Positions 47,501 through 60,926 are shown, counted from the stretch's first letter. The stretch is DNA of 64,000 bases from Phylloscopus collybita (GCA_027886175.1 JAJNNQ010000130.1:15145501-15209500); one strand, 5' to 3'. The notes: generated by a model not told the origin, from the letters alone. Numbers and translations are program-made.

Positions 47501-50500
47501 CTTGCAAACACATCCAGCTCCCATCAGTGCCAGGTGTGTCTGGAGGAGCAGTACAGGGGCCTGAGAAATAACTCCTTTCTCATGCTCGAGTCCTGAAAAT
47601 TGCTAAACTGCTCTCCTATAAAAGAGACTTTTCTTCTGTCCTCTGACACCTTCCCCTTAATACCATATTTCTGTGCTGAGGAAGTATGTAATTGTGCTAA
47701 GGAAAATGTGAATGGGAAGAAAGTCAATATAAACACAGCCTTAGACATCAGTTACTTCCTTTTTTAGTTCTCAGTGCTTTAAACAACAACGGAATATAAA
47801 CTGAAGTTGCATCTTTCCAACCTCTACTAGTAATGGCTGGACCATTAACTGTTTCCCTCTCCATCACCATGACAACTTGTGGTTGGTCTCATGGCAGCTC
47901 CCAGGCCAGTTCAAACACAGGTTGCCTATTTCAGAAGAGTGTGTGCTGAGCACAAGGGGCAAAGTGACTTCCCCAGCATCACGAAAAAAGCCTGATCCCC
48001 TTTTGAAGCAATGAAACAGTTGCATTGACTTCATCTGGGGATTTGGAGAAGACCCTGAGTCAGAGTGTGGAGCAGCAAAACCACAGCTGTTGATGCCCTC
48101 GGCATGTCTGCTGGATTAAATCATCATTTTCTTTCATTTTGGAGCAATGAAAGGGACAGTGGGAATCATGAAGGCATAGACTAAGACTGGCTAAACATAT
48201 AAAAGTGTTAAAGTGCTCTTTAATGTTTCTAAGAAGTGCTCAGTGAAAATGTTTTCTATCTAATAAATATATGACTAAGAAGAATATTCAGACAGCCATA
48301 ACTCTTTCCAGCAAAGGCTTTGAATGCAAAACAGATCAGAATGCTCCTGGACAGGGAAAAGCAATTGGTTCTTATTGTAATCACCAGGGTGACTTCTCAG
48401 CTCTCTTTGCTGTCACTCCAGATGGGAAAGTGGGACAGCAGGATATGATGTTGCTGCTACCACAGCAAAGACTTATCTATGTTTGCTTTCAGAGCCTTCC
48501 AAAGCAACCCATTCCTTTATTTTCTGCACTGACTCAGGCTGTTAGGAAATCACACAGATGCCTGCAATGGGAATTGTGACCAAAAGTCATAAATGCCTAG
48601 ACAGATATCCCAAATACAACATTTTAAGGGATGAATAGCTCTAGAAACTGAAAGGTATGGACAGCACTAAATGAGGCATCTCCTCTGTTGTGTAATGGGG
48701 AGAGAATTTGGTAGGATCTTGGCAATGTATTGTTGGGTGACCTTGGGAAAGTTCCTTTCTTCATGTTTGTGCAAAACAGGAACAGTCTCCTGCTTTTCAG
48801 ACTGAAAAGGCAGGATGAATTATTATGGTTGTTCTTTTGGTCCCCTCTAGTTATTTTTCTCAGTCAGCTCAGCTCTTTTATCAGGGTAGCAGTCCTCTGA
48901 CATCTGAGAGGCGGGACAAGCTTAATCGGGGGTCATTTATGAAATGGGATTAAATTTTACTTGTAGTTTAACAGGAATCCAACTTTGTTATCCCCTCAAT
49001 CATTGAAATGTCAGCCTCTTAGAAACTTACATAGCCTAAACAAACCATAGGCTGTTGCTAAGGAAAATAATACAATATTATAATAATTATTACAGCCATG
49101 TGTTGTAACAATTCTCTGATGGAGATATTATTTGCTTTTCAGATTTTTCTCAGGTTTGTATGGATGGTATTTGATTTTGATTGCTTTTCATCACACATCA
49201 TAACACCATTCTTTCCTTAATATTCAAAAACATAAGGAAGGATATTTTTCCAAGGCTGCAGAAAATCTTGGAAGTGAAGAGTGCCCATAGAGCAAGGGCA
49301 GCTAAGATCTTTGGGAAGAGTCTGAATTCCTTCGCCCCTACAACACTCACACTCTCACCATGTAAGTTAGGAAATCTAAGGATAAATAGATTGGTTCTAC
49401 ATATGACTGAAGGACCATTTTTAGCACAGACATAAAGCAAAAAAAAAAATGGGCATTTAATATTATACTGTGACACTGTAGGAAATGCAGACAACTTGTT
49501 GACTTCTGTTGCTTCTTCATCTCTAGAGATGAGCAGAAGATGCAGCTTCTCATCAGGTGGGGAAGTTCCTATCTGTAATGCCATTTCTGTTGGAACTATT
49601 TTTTTCTAATTTTGTACTCCTTCTTGGAAGTTTTGGCACATGAGTTAGACAGTTCTTGAGGTTTTGTCAGATATTATTACCTTCTCTGTGAAGTATGTAT
49701 ATGGCTTTGTGCTGTGCATAACCCAGGCTTGTGTAAAGATAAAATATTTAAAAATACACAGTTGGGTTTTCTTTACCTTGGCCTTCTTAAGTACAGAAAA
49801 TAACCACCCATGCTTGTGTTGAAGGAAAGTGTTTCTTTATGGGTTAGTGAAATAAGCTATTCAAAACCACTAAATCCTTCCAAAATACCCTTTCAGAGCT
49901 GTCAGAGTGAGAGACCTCAAGCCACCGTGTCAACAGCACGCTGTTAGTGCTGCCAGAGGTAGAGGGAAGCAGGAGTTGGACACTGAGCCCATTTAGAAAT
50001 GACACAACATTCTATTAGTCAATGAATGGATACCATTAATTGATGGATACTATCATCTCGGGATGGAACCTTCCTTTCCAAAGTGCTCGCCCTTCCAGCA
50101 GCAGGTCAGCATGCCTCATGTGCCTCTAGCCCAAAGCAAATATTATACAAATAATATGAAAAAATGCTTGAATTTTATTTCTTGCATTTTGCTCTTGGTT
50201 GAAAGAGAGCAGAGTGGGTCCTGGGGGCTTTTATCTGAAGCAAAGTCAAAAATATTTATTTACAAACATAAGAATTGCAAATAATTCCCCCTATATTTCA
50301 AACATTGTTTTTAAGTTTTCAGGTGATGTTGTCCTTAAACCAAAATGCATTTTGACACCAAAGCTGAATGTTCTTTGCCAGTTAACAGGTTGAAACCTAC
50401 CTGTTGTGCTGTCCAGCACTGCATATGCCAGTGTTAGAAATCAAAGAGCAGAGTTTCCTCAAAGGTGGAAAATATCTAAGACTAACATCTCAAAACAAAG

Positions 50501-51372
50501 CCTTGAGCTTTTGCTGTGATGAGAATGTGATAGTTTATTTTTAAACAGATATGACAACATTTTCTGACCTTCTATGCAGGTAGAAAATGAGACACATACA
50601 CACATGACTAAGAAGGTCTTTAAATTTGAAATCACTCATATTTGTGCACTGTAAGAGCTCCAGAAGTTCCACTGTATTGAAAACCCCACCTTGCTCCTGA
50701 CTGGGACCAGATCTTTTCTTGGTATGGGGCAAGGGAGGTTTTCAGGCTTTATTTCCTTGCTTATGTAACTCAGTCTTACAAATTTGAAGTTTACATTACC
50801 ATTTTTTTTTTCTTTTCTACACCTAGCTTTTGAAGAAAAGCTTGGGAAGTGGTGATTATATTATTGATCTTTTGGTCACCTGAGCAATATGTATAGTTCT
50901 TTTTAAACTACACAGCTCATTGCATGTATTTCGCATACAATAGCCAATTTCACAAAATAGTTCAGTATCTTGGGTATGCAGCAGCTTTTCCCAATTAGTA
51001 ATTTCAGAATTGCAACATTAATTAAAGGCAAAGGCAGAAGCCTGTTTTGGTTCCGTGCAACCATGCAGATTTGCAGCTTAGATTGCTGGGTCTTGCTCCT
51101 GGAAACCCACAGCAAAGGCAGGTGGTTGGGGTGGGGAGGAGAGCAATATTTGTGCCATCAGTGGCTTTTCTCTGTGTTTTCAGAAGAAAAATTATTTTTA
51201 TCCATGTCAGTGCCTATTTTCTTCCTTAATTTTCTCTATGCTCTAAGTCTCTTTGAAAATCTTTGGTATGTTATTGTGGGAAGGGATGAAGTGGATGCTT
51301 TCAAAGTTTAAGGACTGTGTGGCATATGTAGGGATCATATGGAACCACAGTTCACTGACTTCTACATCCAAG
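47501..51372. other. Unique AT-rich sequence, no gene recognised
   Basis: Only short unmatched frames are seen, such as 102 codons at 48271-48579 on + and 128 codons at 49198-49584 on -. No mobile-element words are recognised before the CR1 tail. Confidence 0.5.
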
Positions 51373-51415
51373 GCTGGGCTTGATGATCTCTTTTCCAACC
51401 TTAATGATTCTATGC
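51373..51415 (+). mobile_element. CR1 LINE extreme 3' tail
   Basis: GGGCTTGATGATCTCTTTTC then CAACCTTAATGATTCTATGC is the characteristic last 40 bases of avian CR1 elements. More diverged CR1 sequence may extend upstream to about 51250, but I cannot support it. Confidence 0.8.
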
Positions 51416-54400
51416 CTTGCTTTAATTCATGCCATAGAAAATTGGAATTGTAAAGACACACTAAGTTCTTCCCAGTGCTGCTGATTTTTTTAATGTCACT
51501 GCTGCATGAGGCACATTGCTGCCAAAAGAAACATTTTTCTATGGATAACTTTCATTCCCTTGACTTCAGCGTAACCCAGAGGGGTTGGTGAAACAGTTTT
51601 TTGTTATTTATTGGTGCCACAAACATGAATTGTGCCACTACAGAAGAGACCAAACCGAACTGAACAGATGCGTGCCTGCGCACAAGCAAAATGAGCTTCC
51701 CCCAAGTCTATAAAATCTGTAACAGACTGTTGAGACTTAATAGTTAAGTTGATGGAGGACAGCCAAGACTACCAGTGCCATGACTTAGGGGAAAGGCTGC
51801 AAGTACAGCTTGAGGTCTATGAAATTCATGTACCATTTAGAGGGTAAAAGGAAAGGCTATGAAGAAAACCATGCTGCCAGCAAAACAGGCCCTTATTTAG
51901 GGCATAGTCTTTAGTAAGCAGCTTGGTGCAGGTAGATAAAATCCCATCTCTATCCTAGCCTAGAAAGTGACACGGAAAAATGACGCTGCCTTGAACCTTG
52001 TGGCCTTCTGTCAGAGGGTGAAAAAAAAAATCTATCTGCCATTTTTCATCATTTCCATCCTCTTCCTACCAAAACATCTCTTTCATGCTTGTTCAACTTG
52101 GCTTATCCAATAGCTCCTTTTCATGCTGAGGAGCATGTGTTAAGATCCCCAGAGGATTTCTGCCTGGTTTTTAGGCCTGAGCCTGTAATTTTTCTTCCCA
52201 TTAATATTCCTTGGATGTACCTGTTTTGCTCCTGCTTCAGATATGTCAGTGAGCATTGCTGGACTTAAAACCACAGTGGTTTCAACACAGACTGGTGACT
52301 TGACCCTCAGCAAAGAGTGTTACCTTAGGTGAAAATCTTTAGGTGAAAAATCATTCTGAAGAGAAGCATATGCCAAATGGTGAATATGAGAGACTCAGGA
52401 GATGTAATAATGACAGCAGCTCCAGTGCTCTGCACTGATTTCCTGGAGATCCTAGAAAGGGTGTGTGAAATCTCCCATCTGCCAGTGCTGGTGGTGAAAT
52501 AAGCAGCAGAAGAGAGGGAAAAGCATGGAAGAAATCTGAGCTCAGATTTGGGCTCGGGGCAAAGCAGCAGAGCCAGGCCAGTGTGGGCAACCTGCGCCTG
52601 TGGTTCTCGCTCGCAGCAGCTCCTTGCTGTGATTAACAGGGCATGGCTCTGTTGCAGAGTGGTCTGTGAGGACTGGGGAAGGAACATGAGACAGATTGGT
52701 TTCTGCAGAGCAGCCTGATATATTCCATATGCTGCAGGAGCCGTTTTTTACTTCATCCCTCTTTATCTAGGCAGCTTGGGATGGAGGAACATCGCCAGCG
52801 AGGAAACAGAAGGCAGAGGGAAAAGGCAGAAACCATCGTCTGGTTTCTACCGGGGTTGAGCACTATTTGCTTTGGCTTCCAGACGTGGCAATTTAGCAAC
52901 AGGAAATGTCAGCTCATCAGAGCCATCGCATGGCATGGCGTGATGATAGCAGTGGTTCCGCTGGCAGGGCTCCAGCCGTCACACTCCACAGGGAAACGGC
53001 ACGGTTTGATGGGAAGGGCTCGGTTTCGCTCTCAAGGCAGGACAGTTTAGTGGGCTAGTTGACTTGGCAGGCTGTTAACAGAATTAATTTGATTGCCTTG
53101 GCAGTGGTAGGAGGATGCATGAAGGAAACCTTCTGGCTCCGTTGCCAGTATTTAATACCAAATGATTATCATATACCATTGAACTGGTGCTGGATGAAGC
53201 ACGTGTGAGGGCTTGCAACAACTTTACCAAAAATAGTAAGTGCCATTTGAAGTTGGCAAACGCATGCTTGAGAGAAAACAAGCTTTCCAGTTAAAGCCAG
53301 TCAGAGCTTCACCCCTCAGGCCTGTTACTTGTCATGTTCCTGGGCTGTGTCATTTTTCCTCCGCCCTCCGGCTGTGAAAGTACTGCTTTGTATTATCCAC
53401 CACTGAATTATATTAAAAGCCACAGCTGTCTGCTGTTGATGGAGGCTGTTTCCACTGGAGGATGGATACCTGAATTAATGACAGCTGGATCTGCTGTTGG
53501 ACAACTTGTAGTCTTGGCATCCAGCTTGTTATTTTGCCTAAAAACGCACTGGGAAGAGTGTTGGACGTGGAGCTGTGCTCTTTACCTATGTAAACCTCTC
53601 ATACTTTTTTGGAATGAAAGAAAAAACCACTTGGCACATGATTCATTTGTATAAATACCTTTTCTTTAGGTAGTTAATGCAATGCAAAGGGTGATCGAGA
53701 AGAAGCTGTAGGATTTAGCTGGCCCTTCAGAGCCAGGTCTCTCACTCCAAGTGACTAATAGTGAAACACTCATTCTTCATCGAAAGGGCTGAAAGCGTTT
53801 AAAAGCATTCAGGAGAAACTTGTTGCCTCTCCAAATTTAAAGCTGGAACTCAGTTTTCGTGATCAGGCCGATATTGGCTCCATATCCAAAATCAACACAA
53901 GATGGAATTTCTGTCTGGAAGTTGGCACAAGATCTGCGTCTGAGGAAGGGGTTTTCAGATGGAATTGGGATTAAGTATGATAAAAGGTTCCTGATTTTGG
54001 ACACTGAAATGGAGCCCATTTCTCTTCTCTCTCCCTTTCTCTCACTGTACGGCACACATACATAGCTACAAGATTGTCGGTTGCAGGTGATGGCAAAAAA
54101 AAAAAAGGGGGGAGAAAGGGAGAGGAAAACAAAGTTTAAAGCATCAATATGTATTTTCTGGAATTACCAATAAAAAATTAAAATTAAAACACTGAGATCG
54201 TACAAAATCTGTTAACAACTTTGTTAGAGGTGTAGCAAAGACAAAAGCCTGGATGATAAATTTCAAAATTTTTTTATTACCTATGGAAAGCAATTTAACT
54301 GGAATCATAGACAAGTTTACAACAGACTTTAAAACTTCCTTGCTGCTTATTGGTTGTTTGTTGGGTTTGTTTTTACAATAACTCATTCCATGATTTCCTA

Positions 54401-55331
54401 CCTTTTATGATCTCCACTGCACCTGAACAGTTGCATTTATATTTTAGTTTTCACATTTTCTTCCTGCAGTGTATGCATGTGTAGGTACATAGCTCTACAT
54501 GCACATGGGAGCATGGGAAACTCAGAAATTCCTAATGGAAAATATCACCAAGCTAATATTTTAATCGCAATTTCTGCAGAGTAAATAGATTTTTCATACA
54601 GATAGATCAGCTGTCCTGGACAACAGAGAAGACAGTTCTTTACCAAGGACCAGTTTATGACTGCAGCAGCCCATAACAGGTGGCTTGTCTGCATGAGATC
54701 ATAGACCAGGGACATCCAAAAGTTTCCTGATACCTCACACTGAATCCAAGTGATCTGCTTTTATAACTCATGATGTGATCAAAGGAGCAGTAGCGTGACC
54801 AGCACTTTGCAGCACCGCTCATCTGCTCTTCCTTCTGCAGGGGTCAGTGGGAGGGAGAAATAAGTGGAAAACAAGAATATATGGATTTGGGAGAGTGTGC
54901 CTTGCCAGCCCCCCAGCAGCCACCATGCAGCCTTGATGTCCACTGCGCCCTCAAATGAACAGGGCAGAGTTCCCTGCTGGTGGAAAGGGAATGGGAAGGG
55001 AAATCTGATCTCTCCACTGGTGGTTTTTCATGCTGGTTACCAGCGGCTCTGAGAGAAAGGGACCATGACCTGATCAAACAGCTGTGGCCCTGAATGCCTG
55101 GGGAGGCAGGAAGAAAAGAGGGATTTTGCTCCAGCTCTGGCAGCTGGAGCAAAATGGGAGGGAGGGGGCATGAAAGGGCTGTGGGTTGCTGCTGGTAGCT
55201 GCTCCGGGTGGTTGGGCACAGATTCCCCTCTGAGTTCAAACAGGGCACTGAAGCCTGTCCCAGAGCTCAGCTCCCCAGGGAGCAGCTGGCATGGTCCTCA
55301 TCCTGGTGACCTTGGGCTGGACACCTTCAGG
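51416..55331. other. Unique sequence, no gene recognised
   Basis: The stretch 52770-53050 has more CpG than average (CATCGCCAGCGAGG, ACCATCGTC, ACCGGGG, GTTCCGC) and may be regulatory. A T-rich acceptor (CCTTTTCTTTAG) ends at 53670 without a paired donor. A short A/G run lies near 54100. Nothing coding is recognised. Confidence 0.45.
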
Positions 55332-55411
55332 TGGGATGGGATGGGATGGGATGGGATGGGATGGGATGGGATGGGATGGGATGGGATGGGATGGGATGGG
55401 ATGGGATGGGA
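55332..55411. repeat. Pentanucleotide tandem repeat (TGGGA)16
   Basis: Eighty bases of perfect GATGG-type pentamer, 16 copies. Because the period is not a multiple of three and the unit has no stop in any frame, several open frames pass through it on both strands, giving GMGWD-type and SHPIP-type periodic peptides. These are artefacts unless transcription is shown. It is likely length-polymorphic. Confidence 0.98.
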
Positions 55412-56514
55412 GAGAAAAGGGCTGTTAGGAAACAGAATGTACCCTGTGAGGAAGGTCAGCCAGAGGAGGGGGATGGGCAGCAAGCTCTGAAGAGAAAAAA
55501 CATCACAGAAAGGGAGGCAGAAAGAATCAAACCTAAAAATGGTCTAGTTTTCCTGCAGTTTAATGAGGACACAGTAAGGGTAGCTGTGCACCAATAAATA
55601 CAGTGATTAATGCCATTCCGATGATTCTGCCTCAAGAACTTAAGATGTCATTGAAAATATCTATCTATTCTAATTATTAATAAGCAGCACTGGGCAATTT
55701 CACAGCCAGATGTTTTCTTCTGAATATCTTTGGTAGATGGAATTTGAATCTCTTAGGATGTGCCTTAAAAAAAGTAATGCCCAGAGCTCAGAGCATAACA
55801 AGCCTGGTAACCCAACAATGACAATATTAACCACAAGTTGATCCTTAGATGGCTTGGAAACATCCTGTTTCAGAGCCTGCACCTGGCCTTGGTGATGCCT
55901 GCAGTTCCTTTGTGGTTTTGCATTCATATTTTCCCTGGTTTCTTCATGCTGTTTTCTCACACTCACATGAGAACCCCACACGTGCAGGGAAGCAGGCTGA
56001 AAAATTAATGGTGTAAAGGAAACAGTGACTTGTGAGGGAAGCTCTCTCAGCAGCATAAAGGGGGGAAAACTGAGTTGTAATCAAAGAAATTACAGTTAAT
56101 GTAAAGACATATAAATGTTCAGAAAAATACAACTGGTTTAGGACCGTCTTTTACATTCTTGTTTCATCTGTTGGCTATGGTGTGGCTCTATGACTTCAAA
56201 ATAAATTAGGTGTTACAGAAAAACACTGGGTTTAGTGAAGTGGGTGCAGTGCATGAAGTATCATGAGCTGTAAAGGCTTGTCTTATATAACTTGAAGTGG
56301 TATAGACCAGGAGTATATGTAATTTTATCCTCATTAACACATTAGGTCTGACAGGAATTTCTGGGTTTGCTCATTATTCATGTTCAGTATGTTGTTTCAA
56401 CACAAGTGCATCAATATATTTCCCAATGCAACAGGAAATTAAATATCCATCAATTTGGAAAATACAAATTTTTCTTCTTCTTGAGGCTCATGTGCAGTAG
56501 GTTCCTTTGAAAGG

Positions 56515-56533
56515 AAAAAAAAAAAAAAAAAAA
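56515..56533. repeat. Poly(A) tract, 19 bases
   Basis: Uninterrupted A run. Confidence 0.9.
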
Positions 56534-56605
56534 GTAGGACTCCAGTAGTTGTTGGGAAGACCTATAACCTGGTTTTCTACCAAAAAAAGATGTGCTCTTA
56601 CATGC

Positions 56606-56622
56606 ATATATATATATATATA
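56606..56622. repeat. (AT)n microsatellite
   Basis: About 17 bases of alternating A and T, followed by a T-rich stretch. Confidence 0.9.
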
Positions 56623-57160
56623 TTTATTTTTTTTTCCCATGTCCGTCACCCATTGAGAGAATCTAATGATTTTGTGGAGGGCAGAACAAGATCATGGGGA
56701 AATATCACCAGGGAATAGTACCAGGTTTGTTGGAAAGTCCACATTCACTTGGAAGTCACACACTTCCACTCTTTGGTGCTCTTAGCAGGGACTTGATGTA
56801 CTTGTAACCTAAGTTCTGGCGATTGTCAGTGTGAAAAGCAGACAGGGACATGTTGTTCTGTGTATTTTCAAATATATTCCAAAGACAAAGTGCTGCCAGG
56901 GAAATATACATTTTTCACTGTGACTACAACTGCCCTAAGGTGTGCCCTTGTGTTCAGCCTGGAGGAATCTTCTCAGGATGATTTTTTTGACACGTGATGG
57001 CAAAAATTTGTTAGAGTGCTTCATCGGGTTATGGGACTGCTTGGAAAATAGGAAGACAGTGAGAGGTTTGAGGCAGCACCAACATACCCTTTCCAAGAGC
57101 ATCCCTGAAAAACAACTGAAACCTCTCTGACACTAAACCGCAGTCTTTAATGGCCTGAGC

Positions 57161-57198
57161 ATAATAACAACAACAGCAATAACAATAACAGCAATAAT
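57161..57198. repeat. Imperfect (CAA)n/(AAT)n trinucleotide patch
   Basis: ATAATAACAACAACAGCAAT-type repetition over about 38 bases. On the complementary strand it reads as polyleucine. Confidence 0.8.
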
Positions 57199-57475
57199 GA
57201 TTCAAGGGAGCTGTAATAATAACACTTCTGCAGCTGATCTGTGTTTGTTTCCTTTTGTGGTGCTGGCTGGGGGCAGCACACAGCTGGTGGGCCGTGCACG
57301 GTCTTTCCAGCCTGCACCATTATTTCCAGATCAGCAGCTTTCTTCTGATGTGCCCTAAACTCTGCCCTAGTCAGAGGAATAATGCCTGCAGGGGAGATAC
57401 CTCCAGCAGAGATAGCTCTTAGTCCCTTTGTGATGGTTTTCACAGTTCCTTTTTCATTACTTTTTTGGTTTTTAG

Positions 57476-57570
57476 GTCCTTAAGTGTAGCAGAGAGATTT
57501 GTGTGCGAGGTTTGATTAAAGCCCAGCTGCCCCATACAATCTGGATCCCAAAGCATCGGGACATTTTTGG
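57476..57570 (+). other. Candidate 95-bp internal exon on the + strand
   Basis: A strong pyrimidine-rich acceptor (CATTACTTTTTTGGTTTTTAG) ends at 57475, and TTGG|GTAAGT, a consensus donor, begins at 57571. Only frame 1 is open through all 95 bases; the other two stop early. The peptide starts VLKCSREICVRGLIKAQ and continues LPHTIWIPKHRDIFG. I do not recognise it. Having both sites strong and a single open frame makes this one of the better exon candidates, yet it is isolated. Confidence 0.22.
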
Positions 57571-57998
57571 GTAAGTTCTGCCATCTTCAATAGTGATGTA
57601 GCATTATTCTTCTTCCCAGGTGTTAAAAACCGACCAACACTGACAGCTTCTCATAGCACAGGAGTATTTAATGGGGAAGGAACATGTGCTTGCCAACAGC
57701 ATCCTTTGCCACATGGAGGCCCTAAAAGTTCATTACAAAACACGGATATTGCTGGTGTCACAAAGGCACTGCCACAGTTCAGCATTTCCTGTGGCTTTGC
57801 CATTACTCACCCAAAGCAAGGCTAAAGTGAACATAAGAAATTAGCTTTTACTTTTTGAGGTTATCTGGGGTGATTTTGGAAGTCTTTCTTAGGGCTTTTA
57901 CCAGGCTTGTGAGGACAAATCATTGAACTGTGTTGTGAGCTGCCCCACAATGAAGGGACTGGCCCTATGGAGACAGCTGGAGAGGGAAGAATGGTTCC

Positions 57999-58029
<31 letters not shown>

Positions 58030-58036
58030 TTTTTTT
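57999..58036. repeat. T-rich tract with one C
   Basis: About 38 bases of T interrupted once by C. Lysine-rich frames on the complementary strand are artefacts. Confidence 0.95.
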
Positions 58037-58079
58037 GATAACCAGTATTTCCCAAAAGAGAGATTTGCATTCCAGAGGC

Positions 58080-58104
58080 AATACTTACCTTCTTGGTAAG
58101 TATT
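58080..58104. repeat. Hairpin carrying a splice-donor consensus on both strands
   Basis: AATACTTACC (58080-58089) and GGTAAGTATT (58095-58104) are perfect 10-bp inverted arms around the loop TTCTT. Each strand therefore reads GGTAAGTATT, a donor match (GTAAGTATT also complements U1 RNA well). No exon is supported on either side. Confidence 0.85.
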
Positions 58105-60847
58105 ACCTTCTCTGCCACTTTGGGCATGGCAGCTACTGAATGGTCCACCAGCAAAATCAAACACCAGGAAATCCATCACGGGGCTTCGGGGCTTTGTGGG
58201 AGTTGCCTCAGGCAGCCCTGGCTCCTGGAGCCCAAAAACACCCCTGGGGAGGAAAAGACATTCCCATCCACAGAAGGGCCATTCCAGCCAGAAAATCGTG
58301 CCTGGAGGCTGTGGCACTCTCTGGCTGCCCCAGAGGGACCTGGATTACCATTGACAGCAAATATTTTTTATGTTTTGCTGACATTTTTTCAGCCACAGTA
58401 TTTTAATGACAAATCTGAGCTGGTTTTACACACAAAACTTTAGGTAGAGACATTTTTTTCCACAGAATTTGTTTAAAAAACAGGGAAAGGAATCTTTAAG
58501 CTCTATCTATTAAGGGTTTTCCCCACAGAGGGAAGATCACCTTGCAAAGCATCCAAAGGAACACAGTGTATTTCAACAGATTATATTGTGTTCACTGCCA
58601 TTAGGAGCTCGCTGGCTCCCCAGCTGTCGCAGACATGTTACCAAATTTTGAGTTGCTGTGAGATCATTGAGTTGGTTGGATTATCTGCTGGAGTGAATAA
58701 TCCAAGAGTCCACAAAACCAGACTCTGCTCATGAGTTATCCTGTAACCTGAGGCAAGTTATTTACCACCTCTTTGCCTCCAACTCCCCAGATAAACTGAA
58801 GAAAAATCAAAGAAAATCAATATCCTTCCCCACCCTTCCCTTTTGCCAAGTCCTTTCAAATATTCAGGCAAAAGGTGGTAGGCAAGTGAAAACCGCTCTG
58901 CCTTGGGAAATATTTCAATTTCTGGTTTGCAGAGGAAAGCAACAATTTTACCTCCTCACTTTGAAGAGAGGGAGAGAAGTGATACTGCTCAAACTAAAAA
59001 GAGATTTGTTTTATTTTGTTAATTGCAGTCCTTTTGAAAAATGATCCTCAGCCTGCTGGTGAGGTGCTAATTAATGTGAGGATGTGGTGCACCATATAAT
59101 AAAGGCTGCTGTTGAGGAATGTGAATGAAGTAGGGATTGTTCCTGAGGTGCTGATGTGTAAACAAGATTGCTGCAGAGGTGGGCCACAGGTAAGCTTGAC
59201 TTGGCGTTTTTTGCAAACTGCTGCCTTGCTCTTTGTGTTCATTTGCAGACATTTTTCACAGTGGGAAGGTGGAAGAGGAAGAGAAAAATCCTTCCCTTGT
59301 AACCACCACTCTGAGCTGTCAGGCACAGCAGTCTTTAGGATAGGGAGATGCTCAGAGCAACACAGCCAAAAAATCACTACCTAATGAACAATCAGCATTT
59401 TAAAAGCCTAATTAAGATTCTCTAAATTTATTTGGCACTCCAATGGTCTGATTGTACATGGTAGTGGGTAACTTTGGCCCCACGTTAACAAAAACCTTTT
59501 CAGTCAGTAGACACTCATTGGCATTTTAGTTCTGCATCTTAAATTTCTTCAGATTTCGTCTTGATCATTTTTGTTTTTCAGATAGAAATAATGCCCCATT
59601 CAGGGAGAAGAATTGATTGTCTCTCTGGTCCACAAGTATTTAAGGCTTCTGGCTTTACATTTAAGACTTTTGCCCTTGTGGACTAATGGAGGGGAACTTC
59701 GCTGCCCTGTATTGGTAATATTGTTGATAACATTGACAATAGGGTGGCAACAATGGCCTACCCCCTCAATGGCTCCCTTCTGCAGCCAGTCTTGACTTAC
59801 AATTGAATGAGAAAACATGAAAGTGACATACTTAAGATGTCCTGGAAGAAAATGTATCCCACATTGTGCAACGTTTGATGTGACTGTTCCTGTCTGAAGT
59901 ACAATACTCACAGATGGACTGGAGAAGGTGAATCTGAGGCAGAGTAAGCAAACAGCACTGGCTTGCAGACAAGTTCAGCCATATTCTCCTGGGGATTTCA
60001 GTGCTCAGTAAAGCATTTTTCTGCCTTTTCTTTTGCATTATATGAGAGGACAGCCCTCAGGCATGTCCAGTTTGTGGATCCAGTGTAGGATCCTGCCCTT
60101 CAGCAGGTGTGTTTTGTTCAGATACTGGAAAGGGAATATCCTCCAGCTGTGAGGACGTTGCTATCCCAAGTTACCTGAGAAGTACTGAGTATTCCATGAA
60201 CTCTTCCCAGTGCATGAGCTCAGGCTCACCAACACCCCCACCAGATGTGTTCACTTCTTTAGAAGACAAATCTGACTATGAGCAATGAAGGAGGAATATC
60301 CTCACTGCTAGAAGAAAAATAAGAAAAAGATACATTGGAATAGCTTGGATTGCTTACACTCATTACTCAGAGCCAGAGGAAGGAGCTGAGGATCAAAGGA
60401 AGGACAACGGGTCCAATCCAGGGTGTGTGGAGGCAACTTTGGGTTGTCAACTGGCCAAGGTTAGTGTCACCATGCTGTCAGCAGTCCTCTTCCAGTCCAT
60501 TGGGAAGTGTCCAGCAGAGCACAGCTGGATGAGGAACATTCCAGGGCCTCAGCAAACAGCAATGCTCCTGCGGCTGGGGTCACTGGGAGAGGAACAGCAG
60601 CTTCCATGCAGGTGCCTTATGGTCCCCAGCTGTTGTGGGGACACCCCTTGGCCCGCTGTGGAACATCTGGCTGGGAATATGGAGCTGGAGCTGACCAGTC
60701 TGATGCCACTTGGGGCCTTCTGACCTAGAATCCAAGGTGGTCAGAGGTTTTTCCAGCAGAGTTGAGATGATTTTCCAATGTGATATACGAGCAGATGAGG
60801 GAAAAGGGAGAGGATGGGCCAAGCCTCTTGAGAGAAGAATATTTCAC

Positions 60848-60926
60848 CTGGAAAATGCAGTTGTGAAAAATGTTGTCATTGCATTGTGACCAAAGTGTTT
60901 TCTCAGAGAAAACATTGTGATTCCTT
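60848..60926 (-). other. Candidate 79-bp exon on the - strand (weak)
   Basis: On the - strand, CTTCCTTTTCCTCCTCCCAAAG is a strong pyrimidine tract, and CCAG|GTGAAA follows 79 bases later, a moderate donor. Two frames are open. The acceptor AG is preceded by A rather than a pyrimidine. No family is recognised. Confidence 0.1.

Larger units (their letters stand above)
55412..57475. other. Unique sequence with short simple repeats, no gene recognised
   Basis: Poly(A) lies at 56515-56533, (AT)n at 56606-56622 and a CAATAA/CAACAA patch at 57161-57198. The - strand 98-codon frame at 57147-57443 ends in a polyleucine run produced by that patch. The acceptor of the next exon candidate lies at its end. 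Confidence 0.5.

Noticed and set aside
55170..55597. Periodic open frames across the pentamer array (106 and 88 codons)
   Set aside because: A stop-free pentamer opens all frames; no independent coding evidence.
57147..57443. 98-codon - strand frame ending in polyleucine
   Set aside because: The leucine run comes from the CAA/AAT trinucleotide patch.
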